A DNA stretch of 64,000 nucleotides from Allodiplogaster sudhausi (taxonomy: Eukaryota > Nematoda > Chromadorea > Rhabditida > Diplogasteridae). The stretch lies in NCBI GenBank assembly GCA_945643635.1, contig CALZFC010000062.1:1685001-1749000 (forward strand), in the 5' to 3' direction. The notes under the pieces were generated by a model. That model saw only the letters and a program-made list of their open reading frames with translations, was not told the DNA's origin and made no database searches. Positions 27,110 through 38,800 of this stretch are shown here, in pieces. Position 1 is the stretch's first letter, and every line of letters starts with the position of its first letter. Position numbers and translations under genes: made by a program.

Positions 27110-28661
27110 GTCTTGGCAGAGTGTCAAATATCTTCTCTCTTTTCTCCCTTTCTCTACCTTCTGCCTCACAAGCCAAACAGCCTTGCATTCTTCATCTTTT
27201 CGAATGTTTCCTCCTCAAACGATTCCAAAGAGTGATCATCTTTTCCCGCCTGAACATCATGTTCATTATTTAGGCATTTTGTTCCCTCTTTCTCCATTCC
27301 ATATAAGCAACAACAACAATTTTAAAGTAGTATTTTGTTGCGAGTGGTTGTTTCTCTCTCATGAATGCATCTTTTGTATGGCAAGTCTCCTTCAATTGCC
27401 GTCGTTTCATCTTCTACCTTTTCAACAACAGCTGTAGAAAGTTTCGGCAATCTATGTGCACTTGTTTCGTGAATAAGAAAACCAAGCGTCTAAACAGCCC
27501 TTACAAATATGTCCCCGACAACCATGTATGTACTATATCCTTTCTGTGCTTCGTCAACTTCCGTGTGTGCTTTCTGTTCTGCCCGGCCAATGTTCCTTCT
27601 TTTTTCTTTAATTCCTGTCTTGCTATCTCTCTGCATCTCTCCCTCTCTCTGTCCCCTTCTCTCTCTCTTTCACTTTCTAACTCTATCTCCTATTCTTCTA
27701 AATCATTCTTCTCTTTCTCCTCTCATTAGATGATCACTTTCTTGCTCTCTCTCTCTACAATATGTGATTCCGCCTGAGATTCCACATCCTGTCGCTAATT
27801 CCATGACACAATATCCATTTTTTTACAGTAAGGAGAGTCAACTTTAGATCAAAAATATTCATACAAATGTAGCTTGTGACACACGCGCATTCGTGTAGAA
27901 TTTTTTTTACTAATAGCTTCAAGTTGTGACCGGTAGATATCGATTTGTTCATTTCTAATTTTTTCACTTTAATACATATTTTCTTATGATCATTCTAGAC
28001 ATTATCTATAAACATGAAATTAAAAAATATATATTTTTTAAGCTCTGTTTAAACTCCGGTTCTCTTCCACAAAATTTTTTTCACGAGTAAGATGGACAAG
28101 TTACCCCCAGTGGCTTCATTTCCGTCTTATCTCATCATATAAATTATGAATTTGCTCGAATAGTTTTCTCGCAATCAGTACTAACGAAACCAATCGATTA
28201 AAAAAGTGCACAACCGATTCTGAGCGAGCGCTGCCTTATATTCTTTTGTGTTTTTCTCTGAAACAGTTTCTTTTTCTTCTTTTTGTGGCCCTGTTCTTCT
28301 TTCTGTTTACATTGAGTTGTTTCTCAAGCAGTCACATGCAGTTTTCAAACATAGATACGTATTTGACGATTCTTTACATATTCGGTCTAGTGCTTCTGCC
28401 CATTTTATGATATTACAATAAATATTCTCCTCCTCTTTATTCTCTCGTTAATTCTTTGCCATCACAAAGCTGACTTCCTGTGCTTGAATGTTTACGATAT
28501 TTCCTCGGTGTTCTCTCTTCAATTCTATACCGATGGTGTTGCCAATAAACGGTGATATTCACACACTTTTAGCCGCTTAAAAATTGAGAAATCGACTTTT
28601 GTAACAAAACTTAAACGATTTATAAATTGGAGCAGGAGAAGAGTGGGGCACGGATCGGACA
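27110..28661. other. intergenic stretch between two convergent 3' ends
   Basis: This holds the 3' flank of fozi-1 and the 3' flank of the minus-strand gene in the left duplication arm. It is AT-rich with a few CT-rich patches (27600-27760). AATAAA-type hexamers occur near 28411 and 28545; which one serves fozi-1 cannot be decided by eye. No exon chain is seen. Confidence 0.5.
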
Positions 28662-28709
28662 AGAGGATGGAGGGGGTTGGTAGGAATGCGAATGAGGGGG
28701 GAAGGCGCC

Positions 28710-30178
28710 TCAGGCGCCGATTCCAGTGATGATCTCATCGAAGCGGCTGTTCTTTGTGATGCCGTACTCGGCCAGCAACTTGTACAGCTTCTCCTTGCGC
28801 TCCTGATAAGAAATCGATATTTTCTAGATCAATAATAACATCTGGGGTTTCGACCTTCTCAATCTCAGCAAAGGTGCGATTGGCTTGTTCGGGGCGCCAG
28901 GCAATGGGCGTATTCGCCTCCGGGTTCCTGAGGGCCGGGACGATGTTCTAAAGAGATATTTTAATTTTCAAAAAGAAATAAATGTATATGAAGTGGACAG
29001 ACCTCATTCGGCTGGCGGCTGTTCTCTCGGAAGTTCTCTTCCCCGCGGCCGCCGATGTTCTCGTCGCCGCAAGCCTCGAAGAAGTAAACAGACGGCGGCG
29101 GGCCCCCGAGTCGCACGAACACCGGCTTCTCGTACTTGTCCATCACGTACACCGACTTCTTCGCGTCCTCCTCATCGGTCTGAAGCGGCTTACCAAATGC
29201 CACGACTACCGTATTACAAGCGAAAGTCGTGGCGGGTCCCAAACGTTATCACGACCTCGGGGTTGTCGAAGGCGTAGACACTGTGCAGCGGGCAGACGCT
29301 GATGCAAGAGTTGGAATGAACCGACAGGAAAGGAGCCGAAACCCGAGTGGAGACCGGGGAAGGAAGGCCAGATGAAAGGGAGAGGCGGGGCTGGGCCACC
29401 GAGCTGAGAATTATTTCATTTGCTCCCGGCTTGGTATTTAAACAACATTGCAATGACAAATTAAGCTTTGAAACTGAGGAGTAGATGTTTTAGTTTAAAT
29501 AGATTGAGAGTTGAAGAACTTACTTGTTCTCATGGTCCGTCGCGGTCATAAGATTTTCTTTTCTGGAAAATGACTCGAATAATATTTAGAGTAGGAACTA
29601 TCGTCTTAAGATTAGTAAAAAATCATACTTTTCCAAGACCTATTATTGTAATTTAATAAACTAACTCATATTTCAGGCTGTCAAACGCGTTCTCCAGTTC
29701 ATCCTCACTGAACGACATTCATAAAAATTTCATTTTCTTTTCCACGACAAGCTCGAGGAATCCCACTACTTATATCTAGGCTTCCAGGCTTCAATAGATA
29801 TTCTGCACAATTTATTTGCCTTAGTTAACTATTCCTATTCCTGTGAATTTTTTGTAATTTCTTTTGAGATTATTAAGATTTTGAATTTCCCCCCAGGACC
29901 TCGGCATCTTCTCTCCGATTCGGTAGAGGGCGGTGCGGTCGATGCCAAGCACTTTGGCCACCTCGTCCAGGAATTCTGTGTGAGTCGGCGAGCCAGGAAG
30001 ATCTGGGAATATGTTGTTCTTTAATTAAGAAAACGATGGATTATCTTTTAATTATTTTCTACGATTGTCTTTATAAATTACTTTTTATTTCAATTGCTTA
30101 CTTAATTAATAATTGCATAAACATACCGAGTTCGTTGTAGTCGAAGGCTTCCGCTGTCTCGCACATGCTCAGGTCCAT
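28710..30178 (-). CDS. conserved-looking protein of unknown function, left copy (248 aa)
   Basis: Eight exons on the minus strand with closing phases: 30178-30127, 30002-29900, 29707-29666, 29562-29524, 29403-29256, 29179-29003, 28947-28855, 28802-28710. The product starts MDLSMCETAEAF and ends FDEIITGIGA. It is acidic at the N-terminus, has a Ser/Pro-rich middle and a better ordered C-terminal half (SVYVMDKYEKPVFVRLGG and PEANTPIAWRPEQANR). There is no signal peptide, membrane segment or known catalytic motif that I recognise, and I cannot name the family. A likely trans-splice acceptor (ttacag) ends 12 bases before the ATG. This copy keeps an exon of 42 bases (29707-29666) whose acceptor is lost in the right copy. 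Even spacing of substitutions and open frames in both copies suggest real coding. Confidence 0.75.
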
Positions 30179-30190
30179 GGTTAGCGTTTT

Positions 30191-30200
30191 CTGTAAGCAA
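30191..30200 (-). promoter_or_regulatory. probable spliced-leader acceptor, left copy
   Basis: Read on the minus strand, attgcttacag ends 12 bases before the start codon at 30178, in the same place as in the right copy at 52244. A short pyrimidine-containing AG so close to an ATG is typical of nematode trans-splicing. Confidence 0.55.
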
Positions 30201-30328
30201 TGTTTTCTTTTAACAGATTTTGTTTTGTAATTTTAAAAAGAAAAAAAGCTACGCTAATAATAAAATCGTTTGACGAAATTGCGGTTAGTTTTAGAAGACG
30301 GTGCAAGCGAGGAAAAAGATGATGTTGA

Positions 30329-30822
30329 AGAAGGGCGATCACCGAAAAATTGCAATTGTATGTTCAAACTTGCAAAGGTTTCAAATGGAAGTCCATTTAA
30401 TTACTCAAAAAAGTACGGTAGACGAGATCGCTAAAGTAGCGCTGGTTTCCAAGCGAGATGTTATTGCTCGTTTACTAATTTCATACTGTTTTGCCTAATA
30501 TTCATTAGTTTATTGTAGAATATTCACATACGAAAGGGATAAAGCATGAAACAAACAAATGTCTTAAAATATTTGTAAATTGAATCTTCCCGCGATGGGT
30601 AAGTGGCAGAAAATCTACTGTCGAGTGCTGTAACACCACGTTTTTGCACTGACACCAATCACAAATTCATTCAAAAATTGCACTTTTAATTATCTTAAAC
30701 TTGAATATGGAACTTTTTGGTGCTTTTTCATTTGCCTTTTCTTTTTCCTCATGCCCGAGACTATTCGAAAATAGCTAAGATGTCTCATAAATCGGTAATG
30801 ACTTTTCGGTGATCGCCCTCCT
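30329..30822. mobile_element. 494-bp MITE with TTGA target duplication
   Basis: The element starts AGAAGGGCGATCACCGAAAA and ends with its near-perfect inverse (TTTTCGGTGATCGCCCTCCT). It is flanked by TTGA on both sides (30325-30328 and 30823-30826). The right arm has a single TCAA (inverse of TTGA) at 52107-52110 and no insert, which gives a clean empty site. The interior has no convincing transposase. It inserted 5' of the left gene copy after the duplication, or was lost from the other copy. Confidence 0.85.
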
Positions 30823-30829
30823 TTGAGAA

Positions 30830-32286
30830 CGGAAAGGGAGCAAAGCGAAGAACCAACCGCTTTCTGCGAACTTTGTGCAGAGAACTGAAGAGAACTTCCT
30901 TCTTCCGCTTTTATTGCATCAAGTACTTTGCATTTTCATTTGAACTTTAGCACTTGTCAAGAACATCAATTATAAACTGCACGTTTTAAACATTTACTCC
31001 CGTTCTTTCACAATGCTCATGTACTGTGAGTTCGTATTTCAATTTTTACAATGCAAACTTGAGAGAGAGAGAGAAAAATAGAGTGAGAGAGAGAAACAAA
31101 GATGAGAATATCTGGGAAAAATCAAAGGGCCATGTTAATCACTTAGATTTTAAAGACAGTATTTTCAATTATTTAATTTGACTTGATAATCTATGGGTGT
31201 GTTATAGACTTATAGACTACCAATATGGAGACTAAATGGACGATGTTTTATTTGTGGAGTTGTGTGAAGAAAAGATCACTTTTGATCCCCGGAAAGAAGG
31301 GATAAAAAACATGGGTTCTAGAGATATGTAGCTTTAAGCTATCAGCCTTGTTTCCCTTGCTGTCCGGGTTACAGAAGGGATCCTTTCTTCGCGCTCTCCG
31401 CGAGAATACTATTTGGCTTAAGGTTAGGGATAAAATAAAAGTAGAAAAATCACAAGTAGTAATAAGACATTTTTCTCGGCCATGTTGAGAATTCTAATTA
31501 GTACATTTATACTTATGATTTATTTACTTTTATTCGAACCCGGGCTGGAAGCGAAGAAAGGATTCCTTCTGAGATCCCAGCTTATGTTAGGCGTTGAAAG
31601 AGTCATGAAAAATTTGGCAGTAATAAGTTTGAAATTTGTTAATTAGCTATTTTTGTGCTTACGGGTAAAGGTGAAAATATGCAAATTAATGCAAACTAAC
31701 ACATTGCGAATGGTCGAATTTACATAATAGCCTTTTTGAAAGTGTAATACAGGCAAGGATGCCCATGTTTTCCCAGCATCACCGGGGTTCAGAAGGGATC
31801 TTTTCTTATTAATCCTCCGGGGGGGGGGGGGTTAAGCCGAGAAACACTAACTACTATATTCCAGGAGACAAGCTCGAATAAGCAGAGAAATCACAAGTAG
31901 GACGAAGAATTCTCAAACAAAATTGATAGAAATCGATAATTTTTAGTGCTAGTTGAATTTTTGTATTTTTATGCGAGTTCAGCTTCTGTCAGATGGCACC
32001 GACCATGCCGAAAGCTAAATTTTATTCCCGCAGTTGTGCGACGAAAAGATTCTGAATCGGCGGAAAGCAGGAAAAACAAGGGTTCCTTTTTTTAATTAGA
32101 AAACTTGTGGAGGAAAATGAAAGAAAGAAAAATGAGAAGGGAAAAAGATGAGAGACCTTGAAATGATCGGTATGGCAGCGAGAGGACGGACATGAGTTCT
32201 CTTCATCAATCATGGCAATCAACTCTCGAGGAGAGAAGTTCCGAGTGGTCACAGAGAACGTGCAACGGAGACCACCCAAGAAGGAC
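30830..32286. other. noncoding part of the left arm, upstream of the unknown gene
   Basis: There is no convincing gene. The stretch contains several copies of a short module around gaagaaaggatcccttctgaac and its inverse (about 31255-31300, 31370-31395, 31550-31575, 31780-31810), often next to a gggttc or cccggg motif, so it looks like an old repeat assembled from smaller parts. A 39-codon protein-like stretch (RCTFSVTTRNFSPRELIAMI and following) lies on the minus strand at about 32158-32279 and is kept in the right arm, but I cannot link it to a gene. Confidence 0.4.
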
Positions 32287-32754
32287 TTGTGTCTTTATCC
32301 CCGGCAACCCCACCGATATTCAACTTACTGTTGACATGTGGTCGAGTTTTCGCGATCACGATGCCATGAAGGGCGTCGCACCGCCCGGCTATTCCCTTTC
32401 GATCTACAACATCCCGGCGGGAGCGACGTCCCTGATCCAGCCTCTTGACGTATTTTTCTTCCGGATGCTGAAAGGCTACATAAGACACATACACTCCCAC
32501 TCTTTGGTGAACTACCCAGATTTCAACGTGTCGGCGCGTGACAACCTTCTCAAGACGATTAGTGTGGTATACCACCAATTTCGGCACCCCCGATACAAAC
32601 CATTCCTACAATTCGCATGGTTCAAGATCTCACCAACCGTCCCCCTCCTTTCCTGACCCCAAACGAGTACTGCTTCGGCTCTGACGTTGTGGGAACCTGT
32701 CAGGCCTCTCCTTGCACTCGAGACTGCTTCGTGAAGTGCTCGTGCCCTTTATAA
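32287..32754 (+). pseudogene. fragment of a DDE-type transposase
   Basis: The frame from about 32290 encodes the C-terminal part of a DDE transposase, with IPAGATSLIQPLDV (the typical block before the last catalytic acidic region) followed by a helical segment and FLQFAWFK. A single frameshift at about 32620-32645 leads into a second frame ending NEYCFGSDVVG and a cysteine-rich tail, with stop at 32752. The N-terminal half is missing. It begins exactly where the inverted duplication arm ends. It resembles pogo/CENP-B-like or related DDE families; the exact family is uncertain. Confidence 0.65.
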
Positions 32755-32795
32755 TCAAATTAAACAAAAACGTAGCAGCAAAAACGTTGTCACCG

Positions 32796-32862
32796 ATGGG
32801 AATCGAACCCGGGACCTCGAAAATTGAATGCGGGATCGCAACCCACTGCGCCGAACTGACAC
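32796..32862 (-). repeat. tRNA-like (SINE-type) sequence
   Basis: On the minus strand, cggcgcagtgggttgcgatc resembles an A box and cgggttcgattcc fits the B box consensus. Spacing is right for an internal pol III promoter, but the acceptor stem does not pair, so this is a tRNA-derived repeat rather than a tRNA gene. Confidence 0.5.
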
Positions 32863-33062
32863 CGTTTGTCATGCGAAATCAACGACTGATATTGGTAGTG
32901 CATTCCAATTTAAATTTTTGTCCATTTTTCTAAATTGTATATAAAATCAGAAAAGCGACGGTAGCAGTTTTAAAATAGTTTAGGACTCATTTTTCGAGGA
33001 GGTCTTGATAATAAAACTGCTTAGATCGCAAATGGCTGGGTTATGGATAAGTGGTTCCCTTG

Positions 33063-33352
33063 TCAGGTCCATTGTTAGCGTTTTCTGTAAGCAATGTTTT
33101 TTTAAACAGATTTTGTTTTCTTATTTTAAATAGAAAAAAGCTACGCTAAATTGCGTAGAGCTTTAGAAGAGGGTGCAAGCGAGGAAAAAGAATGCGGTTG
33201 GGAACAGAAAAGGAGTGAAGCGAAGAACCAACCGCTTTGGGCGAACTTCGTGCAGAGAACTGAAGAGAACTTCCTTCCTCTGCTTTCGTAGCGTTATGTC
33301 TTTTTCCTTTTCATTTAAAATTTTGCACTTGTCAAGGACATAAATTATAAAC
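33063..33352 (-). pseudogene. third, truncated copy of the 5' region of the duplicated gene
   Basis: This segment matches left-arm positions of about 30170-30980 without the MITE: tcaggtccat (inverse of ATGGACCTGA), the putative trans-splice acceptor region, then the upstream block with gtgcaagcgaggaaaaaga and gaagcgaagaaccaaccgctt. Only the first few codons are present. It lies about 780 bases inside the left arm in the same orientation and is more diverged than the two main copies. Confidence 0.75.
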
Positions 33353-33611
33353 TACTACGTTTTCGCTATTAGTAAAAAAAATTTGGCCAAGCTATATTTT
33401 GCGTGCTTGTAACTTTGTAACAATTAGACAAAAATGGCTCAAAATTTTTGTTCATTTAAATGCTCCTTTAACAAGGCATGTATGTATGCCGCTTTTTTGC
33501 TTTCTTTACGCATCTCTCTCTGCTCGTAAGGATTTGAGAATGAATTTCTATGTTAATTTCTACTTTAAATAAAAAAAAATCACTAAATCTAATAAAATGC
33601 TCCTTCGGAGA

Positions 33612-33680
33612 GGTTCTCGTTGCCCGGCCTAGTGGGGAAGGAGTCAGCCGAAGATTGGAGGCTCGAGTCCTGCCGCGAGT
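33612..33680 (+). repeat. tRNA-like (SINE-type) sequence
   Basis: The stretch tgcccggcctagtggggaagg resembles an A box, and ggaggctcgagtcctgcc fits a B box about 40 bases later. No paired acceptor stem is seen. Confidence 0.45.
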
Positions 33681-33747
33681 GCTTTTGCGTAGAATGTTGT
33701 ACAAAGAAGTTGAACTTTTAATATTAAGCTTCCGTGTTATGTGAAAA

Positions 33748-34303
33748 ATGAAGCAAGTTTTCAAACGGATCGGAACGGTGAGTGTTCAGAGAGAAGCTTT
33801 ATTAACAATAAGCCCTGTTCAATCAGTTTCTCTGTTCACTCTCTGGTTCTCACCTGATCACTATCTGTCTCTCTCTCTCCCTCGTTCCCTTTTTATCTCA
33901 AACTGTCTCTCTCTCACTCTCGTTCTCTCACTTTCTCTCACCAGCTAATCCGCTTCAGTCTCGCGCTCTGTCTATCACGTGATCCTCTAACAGACAATCC
34001 GTGCAGGACTCCTCGGTTTCCATTCGTGCTCCTCTTCCTTCTCTATGATGTGGCATGCGAATGGAAGCCTCGCAATTCTGCTTCTACTCGCATCGACTTG
34101 GCGCTGACGGTAATTGCATGTATTTTTTTCTTCTTTTTTTTTTCTTCCTCGTTATTCTTCCTCTATTCCTCCATCCAGGTGAAATTTTTTTCTCTCCCAC
34201 TCCTTCTCCATCTCCACCTCTCTCCATCTCTCTCCCTCTCTCCCTCTCTCCCTCCCTCTCCCTCTCTCTCTCCCTCTCCCTCTCTCTCGTCTCTCTCTTA
34301 CAG
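33748..34303. other. CT-rich stretch before the unknown gene fragment
   Basis: Contains CT-rich DNA (33860-33945 and 34190-34300). A possible exon at 33994-34109 with good splice borders exists, but its open frame does not join the next exon in phase, so I leave it out of the model. Confidence 0.4.
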
Positions 34304-35438
34304 AGCTGACTACTGGAGACGACGAGCCTCTCCTCTGGAATGTGTCCGACTCCGCGTGGAAGGAGTGCATCTTCGGAGTGCTGCAGAACTCTTCGCTGAA
34401 GATGGCCGAAGTGTCCACGGCGCTCTCCGCATGGGCTGCGCGCAATGGCGTCGAGGTATTGGGAGGGGGGGGGGGGGAGTTGCTATAATAATGTTTTCCT
34501 ACTTTCAGCAGCACTTTCTTTGAGGGGAGTATACAATTTTAGCTAGTTACATATATAAACATATACTAGACATATACATGTATTTAGACGAGGAGCGCAC
34601 AATGTTTCAATGGCTCTACGTAAAATTAATGTAAAAAGGCATGGTATTCACAATATCCAATTGATTGGTAAGTTAGCAGTCAACAAAATGTTATGCACGC
34701 ATGCAATTGTCCTGGAAAAAGAAGGAATGTTGAGAATGAGATGAAGCCAATCCTCGCGGTTTTCGCTGGCTTCCTGTCGAGGGAAGCAGTGGACTTTGGC
34801 TCGGCCATGCGCGAGCTGCCCGCGGCCTACATTCTGGTAGAGGCAATGCACAACAATTTCTCATTTCATTTTAATTTCTAAATGTACAAAATACGTCCAT
34901 TATTCTTATTTTTCCTTATTTTTCAATTATAGAAACTTATATAAAATTCCGAGAATTTGGCTTTCTTCTCTCACTACATACTGCTCTCTCTACATACATA
35001 TTTCGTTCTCTTCTTCATTCTTAATTTCTCACTCTCTCTACCCCTCGTTGCTTCTAAAAACGTGCTACAGCGAAAATAAATAATAAACAACGGACATCCA
35101 TAATGATTTTTTGACCATTTTATTATTTTTGGATTTTTCTTTGTGTTTAATGGAATATTTTAATACTATTTTTCAGCATATTTTTTCTATAATTAATAAA
35201 ATATTTTAGTTAGCAATTATTTTCATTATAATTAGCTTGCAACAAATGAAATAATTTTAATTCTCTACTCTCTCTCTCTCTCTCTAAGTCTCTCCCTCTC
35301 TCACAGCTTGGCATGGCGATGCAGGAGCCACGTGAGCTGACTCCGCCCCTCGCCTACCGTATTCTTCGCGACGAGACCCACGGCGCTAGACATCTCCTTC
35401 TCTTCGTCATTCGACGATTCGCTGGCAGATTCTCGTAG
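34304..35438 (+). CDS. 3' end of an unrecognised protein gene
   Basis: Three exons join in phase: 34304-34455, 34747-34836 and 35307-35438 (stop at 35436). The peptides read DDEPLLWNVSDSAWKECIFG, then a helical stretch, then FAGFLSREAVDFGSAMRELP, and end FVIRRFAGRFS. The composition looks like alpha-helical repeat protein, and I do not recognise the family. The acceptor of the middle exon (gagatgaag) is weak. No 5' exons are found upstream, where transposon debris lies, so this may be a gene cut by rearrangement or a dead remnant. The last exon has a CT-rich acceptor. Confidence 0.45.
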
Positions 35439-35882
35439 AAGTCATCGTAATCAACAGTAACCCAGTAGAAAAAGATAATTTATAACAAGAATAAATACTA
35501 TCCCTGCTGGCGCTTGAGATAAGAAATACATGCCGAATTTGGTGACAATTATGACTGTCGATTGTAGAGCACAAAATTTTTTTTACGTTTTAACCCTAAT
35601 TTGTCCACTGAATAATTGGTAAAGCAGGTAGCTTTCGATTTAAATTTCGAAATCTCTGCAATTCCACATTGTGAATTAAAGTCGCAATTCCTTCGCTTGT
35701 CATTGTAAACAGTGATGTTCTGTAGGAATGTTATTTTATCGTTGGCTCATCAATATAAAAATCATTTTCCCAATCGTAAGTTAGATTCGTCTAGTGGGAT
35801 ATGCGACTAATAAAAATATCATAATTCAAAACAAAATAACTCTTCCAAAGCACATTTTTTTCTCCCAAAAAGCAAAAGTGTG
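35439..35882. other. short spacer between two convergent 3' ends
   Basis: An AT-rich spacer between the unknown plus-strand fragment and the minus-strand synthetase. No gene or repeat is recognised. Confidence 0.5.
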
Positions 35883-38800
35883 TTATCGGCAAGAAACAGG
35901 GGCGGCCTCGTTTTGGAAGAGTTCTTTGAATGCGAATCTTCGCACTTTGCCCATCGCCGTCTTCGGTAGCGAATCGACAAAGAAAACACCGCCAGTGATT
36001 CGCTTGACTGGCGAGAGTTTTGCTAAAAAGAAAAAAATTATTATTAACATTTTGGTTGGATTTCTCAACATGAATACAACATACATACTATGCATGTGTT
36101 GGTGGTAAAAACGAACAGCGCAATTAAATGATCCCATCGGAAAATATACTTGCCGTAGTCGCGTTTTTTTTAGACACGTTGACTGGCTTCTTGGCTCGCT
36201 CATAAGCATGCTTATGTATATACGAGGATTAAAATGAGCTCCTGAGCGCCTAGTTTCTTTCGCTTTCATCGTCTCGTTAGCGGCTTGGATCTTACATATG
36301 ATGAGTTTGTTGAAATCGCTGAGGATGTCTTGAAGTGCCTCTTCCTGGCCCCATCGAACAACGAATGCGCGTATCAGCTGCATTCCCTGTTTCAGAAAAG
36401 ATTTCTCGCCAAAATGGACGTCAATGAATATCTTCCTGAACCTCCAATTCCGGGTCAGGAATACCGACGATGGCGACTTCGCGCACGCTTGGATGAGTGA
36501 GCAGCACGTCTTCGATCTCGGACGGCGACACCTTTCAGTTAGAGGAACTTTTGGGAGAGGTTCATTGATGCTACTAAAGTATTCAGAAACAACTTTTATT
36601 ACATATATTTGTGTAATTACGGCAGAATTTCGCGTTTCTCCTTTAAAGAAGCAGTTCACTGAATAACTAACATATGGTTTTATGAACGTGGATCTATTCG
36701 CATCCGTATAAAATCTACTGCTAAAAAGTTTGAGCAATTTTTGTCCACTTGATACAAATATAGAGCCCACAGAATATGGCTCAGCCAAAATTTTAAAACA
36801 GAAAGAATATTAGTAATAATTAGAAGCTCTCGTCTTGGCAAGGGGAGAAAGAAAAGAGTACCTTCTGAGCGGTGGCGTCCGTCACGCGCACCTTGATCAT
36901 GTCCTTGATGCGGCCGACGAGAGTCAGACGCCCCTCGGCGTCCGAGAAGCCCGTGTCTCCTGCCACCCCACGACTCGTTAACGTTTCTTACTTTTTTGCA
37001 TGCATTACATTTTCTGCCTTCGCCGTTAATACGGAAAACGAAGAAAAAAGAATGCCTTTTTTCGCGCGGCCCTGCTATGTATACTTGCTTTTAAGTAGAT
37101 TTTTCCCTAGTTTTGTATAATATAATTCATTTTTTAAAACTTTTTTTTTTAATATTTTCTCTTCTTCTTCCTTTTAAAGGAGATCTAAGGCAAATAAATA
37201 GTGTCTTGTTGTTTTGCCATATTTGGTCAGGTTGAGCTAGAACCTTCGATTGCAAGTGTCCCGAAGTCACAAAAATCTCACTGCCCTAAGAAAATTAAAA
37301 ACATTCTCTACTTTGAATTCGGGAATATTTTATTTTCCCGCCATTTTCAAGAACATTTGGCAGAACCACACCGGGGCCGACGGGGCCATTCAACTCGATC
37401 ACTTAAAATGCATACATATGATATATACAAATAGAATCGAACCAGTATGTAGCCAGCCCGCGGTGTCGATGACGTCAGCCGTAGCCTCGTGGTCGTTCAG
37501 ATAGCCACTCATCATGGTCGGCGAGTGGAGGCACACCTCGCCGACCACGCCGTCCGCCACCTCGCGCCGCGTCTCGATGTCCACGATCTATACACGGCAA
37601 GACACTCACAATCAGCACGAGTTATGGCCACCAATTGGCAGATGCCAAAATATTTTATGCCAATTTTATTATATTTCCCGATTAGTCTAAAAAAAAGACA
37701 AGAAAAAGTTTTAAAGAGAAGAAGAAAAAAGAAAAGGAAAGAAGAGCCTTGTGTTGAATGTTCGGCGATGGCAGTCCGACGCTAAGGAAGGGCTTCTCTT
37801 CAGACATGTCAGACATGTGCATGACCGTCGCCATCTCGGTCATGCCGTAGGCTGCAAAAAGATAATTATGTGATATATTAAATTACAAATACAAATATAC
37901 ATGTATCATGAATTTTCTTACATATTTATTATTTTTATATACCGTTCAATTCGCACCAATAAACTCCTTCTCTTTTCTTTTAATTAAAACTTATCAATTT
38001 TATTAGCTATTTCCCTCTCTTCCTTGTTTTCGTTAAAATTGTACCATGGACGATGGCGCGAACGGATGGCAGCTTCGCGTGGATTCCTTCACACACCGAC
38101 TCTTGGACGTGGGCGCCAGCCGAGCATAGAATCTTTAAAGTTTTTCTTATTATTCACTAAGAGTATACACAAAGTTTTCGAGAAATTATTGTTGTCATGT
38201 CGTTGTTATTGTTTTCCACGTTCCAGAAAGTAGCATGTGCTTCACGAGTACTGCATACCATGCGCTATATCTCACCTTGACTGAGCTAAGCGCAAAGGTG
38301 TCAGGCGATGAGTCCTTCAGAAGCCAAGATAGTAGCGGAGAGCTCACAAAGAGGACGCGAATCTGTTAAGAGTTACTTTTTGGTAACACACAGAAAGCAA
38401 TTCTGTATTTTTAGCCAATCGCAGGAAAAGATCGAAGAAATTATTGGAAGTGACGCGTCGCAACCACGAAATGGTGCAGCCGGTATGCTTCGTGGTTCCA
38501 GCACGGCTCATTTACAGACTGCTCACGACCAACTGTCTTCCCTTCATATCTTGCACTCTCTTCAACACTCTTTCACGTCATCTCTTTTTTAATGATGTAC
38601 ATAAGTAGATGTATTGTATGACTTACGCTGAACTTCTGAATGGTCGCGCAGTAGCGCGGTTCGAAGCCCTTCATCAGAACCACGAGCCCTCCGCCCAGAA
38701 TCATCAATCGGGAAAAGAACGAGAAGAGTCCGTGGTGTAAGGGAATAAAGAGCAGAAGACGCTCCTAAATCGTTTTCATCACAAAGTGGATGCTTCCACT

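Larger units (their letters stand above)
28662..32286. repeat. left arm of a large inverted duplication
   Basis: This arm is the reverse complement of 50638-53808 with scattered substitutions and small indels. The match starts outside the 3' end of the unknown gene (agaggatggaggggg) and runs through all eight exons, the introns, the 5' region and about 1.4 kb of noncoding DNA, to accacccaagaaggac. The arm is 3625 bases against 3171 in the partner; a 494-base insertion at 30329-30822 accounts for nearly all of the difference. A G run of 13 at about 31819-31831 corresponds to a C run of 15 in the other arm. Confidence 0.9.

Noticed and set aside
32022..32279. 85-codon minus-strand frame in the left arm (also in the right arm)
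   Set aside because: About 39 codons look protein-like, but there is no start, partner exon or family. It is mentioned only in the arm description.
33994..34109. Upstream exon of the unknown gene fragment at 34.3 kb
   Set aside because: Good splice borders, but the frame that stays open does not join the next exon in phase, and the other frames contain stops.
35883..36788. A single 301-codon frame on the minus strand
   Set aside because: Only its last part is coding (exon 16 of the synthetase). The rest reads through introns and out-of-frame exon sequence.
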